Source: Vulcanimicrobiota bacterium (lineage in GTDB: Bacteria; Vulcanimicrobiota; Vulcanimicrobiia; Eremiobacterales; Eremiobacteraceae). Taken from it: a stretch of DNA of 5,601 nucleotides. How positions within the stretch are numbered: position 1 is the first letter of the stretch; each line of letters opens with the position of its first letter. A program made the translations under genes and the position numbers. The notes beneath the pieces are model-generated. The model saw only the letters and a program-made list of their open reading frames with translations, ran no database searches and had not been told where the DNA came from. Location of the stretch: positions 1-5,601 of the forward strand of contig JAFANK010000184.1 of NCBI GenBank assembly GCA_019232725.1. The letters are read 5' to 3'. Of this stretch, positions 5,249 to 5,601 are shown one piece after another.

Positions 5249-5601
5249 CTAGTCCTCACCGCGGTCGGCGCGGCGCAGCGCATAGCCGACCAACGCCGCG
5301 ACGATGAGGATGAGGACCAAGAACGCCAAGGTCAGTCCCGGAGAAGTACCGAGGCCCGAAAGCCACGTCAGAAAACTCGGGCTTGGCGATGGCGTCGCTG
5401 GCGGCGATGCGAGCGGTGCTGGCCCTTCGGGAGCCAAGGTTGGCATCGGCGTCGATGTGCCTTCAATGGCCGTTGCCGTCCGGTCGACAGCGGCGACGAC
5501 GGCATCGCCGAAACGCCCCGTCTGCATGTCAGATTCAAAGGTCGCATTGATGACGTCGAGCGCGCTGGGAGCGATCGTGTCGAATCCTGGCGTCTGCTCG
5601 A
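5249..5601 (-). CDS. C-terminal part of a membrane-anchored protein, possibly TPM-domain
   Basis: The frame has an ATG at 5527 but stays open to the window edge, adding about 24 codons that end in VINATFESD directly before it. The true start is therefore outside and the ATG is internal. The visible part ends an alpha-helical domain (GFDTIAPSALDVINATFES, then MQTGRFGDAVVAAVDRTATA). It continues with a Pro/Thr/Ser-rich linker of about 30 residues, a single transmembrane helix (LTLAFLVLILIVAALVGYAL) and a basic/acidic tail, RRADRGED. The helical part aligns without gaps to the end of the TPM domain in the gene at 2127 (M..G....AV..AV......AI.G, 9 of 23 identical), which suggests a third TPM protein in the locus. 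That assignment is tentative because most of the domain is missing. The gene is 50 bp upstream of the secreted two-domain gene on the same strand and may share its transcript. Confidence 0.72.
   Translation of the reverse strand, partial: EQTPGFDTIAPSALDVINATFESDMQTGRFGDAVVAAVDRTATAIEGTSTPMPTLAPEGPAPLASPPATPSPSPSFLTWLSGLGTSPGLTLAFLVLILIVAALVGYALRRADRGED

Overview
The window is about 60% GC, densely coded and split into two convergent blocks. Positions 3-3309 read on the plus strand and 3325-5601 on the minus strand, with the two blocks ending 15 bp apart. I see no rRNA, tRNA, CRISPR array, transposase or phage gene. An environmental, possibly soil, bacterium is suggested by a GloVer tandem-repeat protein (a family first described from Gloeobacter and Verrucomicrobium), the LemA/TPM cluster, and exported proteins of no obvious family. 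Candidatus Eremiobacterota or Acidobacteriota would fit, but this is a guess from flavour and not from a marker gene.

Plus strand. Positions 3-1343 hold the 3' part of an exported GloVer-repeat protein whose start lies before the window. A 168-bp intergenic stretch follows, carrying two identical 29-bp palindromic repeats plus a half copy. Next come three tightly packed genes. lemA (1512-2120) encodes a membrane-anchored helical protein. A TPM-domain gene (2127-2900) encodes a signal peptide, a TPM domain, a transmembrane segment and a Gly-rich tail. A second, soluble TPM-domain gene is at 2908-3309. Spacing of 6-7 bp and a ribosome binding site that overlaps the preceding stop indicate one translationally coupled operon. 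LemA/TPM gene pairs are widespread, but their molecular role is not firmly established.

Minus strand, in transcription order. Positions 5601-5249 hold the 3' end of a protein whose visible part looks like the end of a TPM domain followed by a Pro-rich linker and a C-terminal membrane anchor. Positions 5198-3837 encode a secreted 453-aa protein of unknown function, with an apparent Ig/FnIII-like N-terminal half and a C-terminal half reminiscent of the LolA/RseB beta fold. Positions 3765-3325 encode an OsmC peroxiredoxin.

Five of the seven genes appear to encode exported or membrane-anchored products, two or three of them TPM proteins, so the locus reads as a cell-envelope neighbourhood with a peroxide-detoxification gene. 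I found no clear evidence of a new defence, mobile or RNA system. The best leads are the palindromic repeats, the unidentified two-domain exported protein, the possible third TPM protein on the opposite strand, and the insertion in the GloVer protein.
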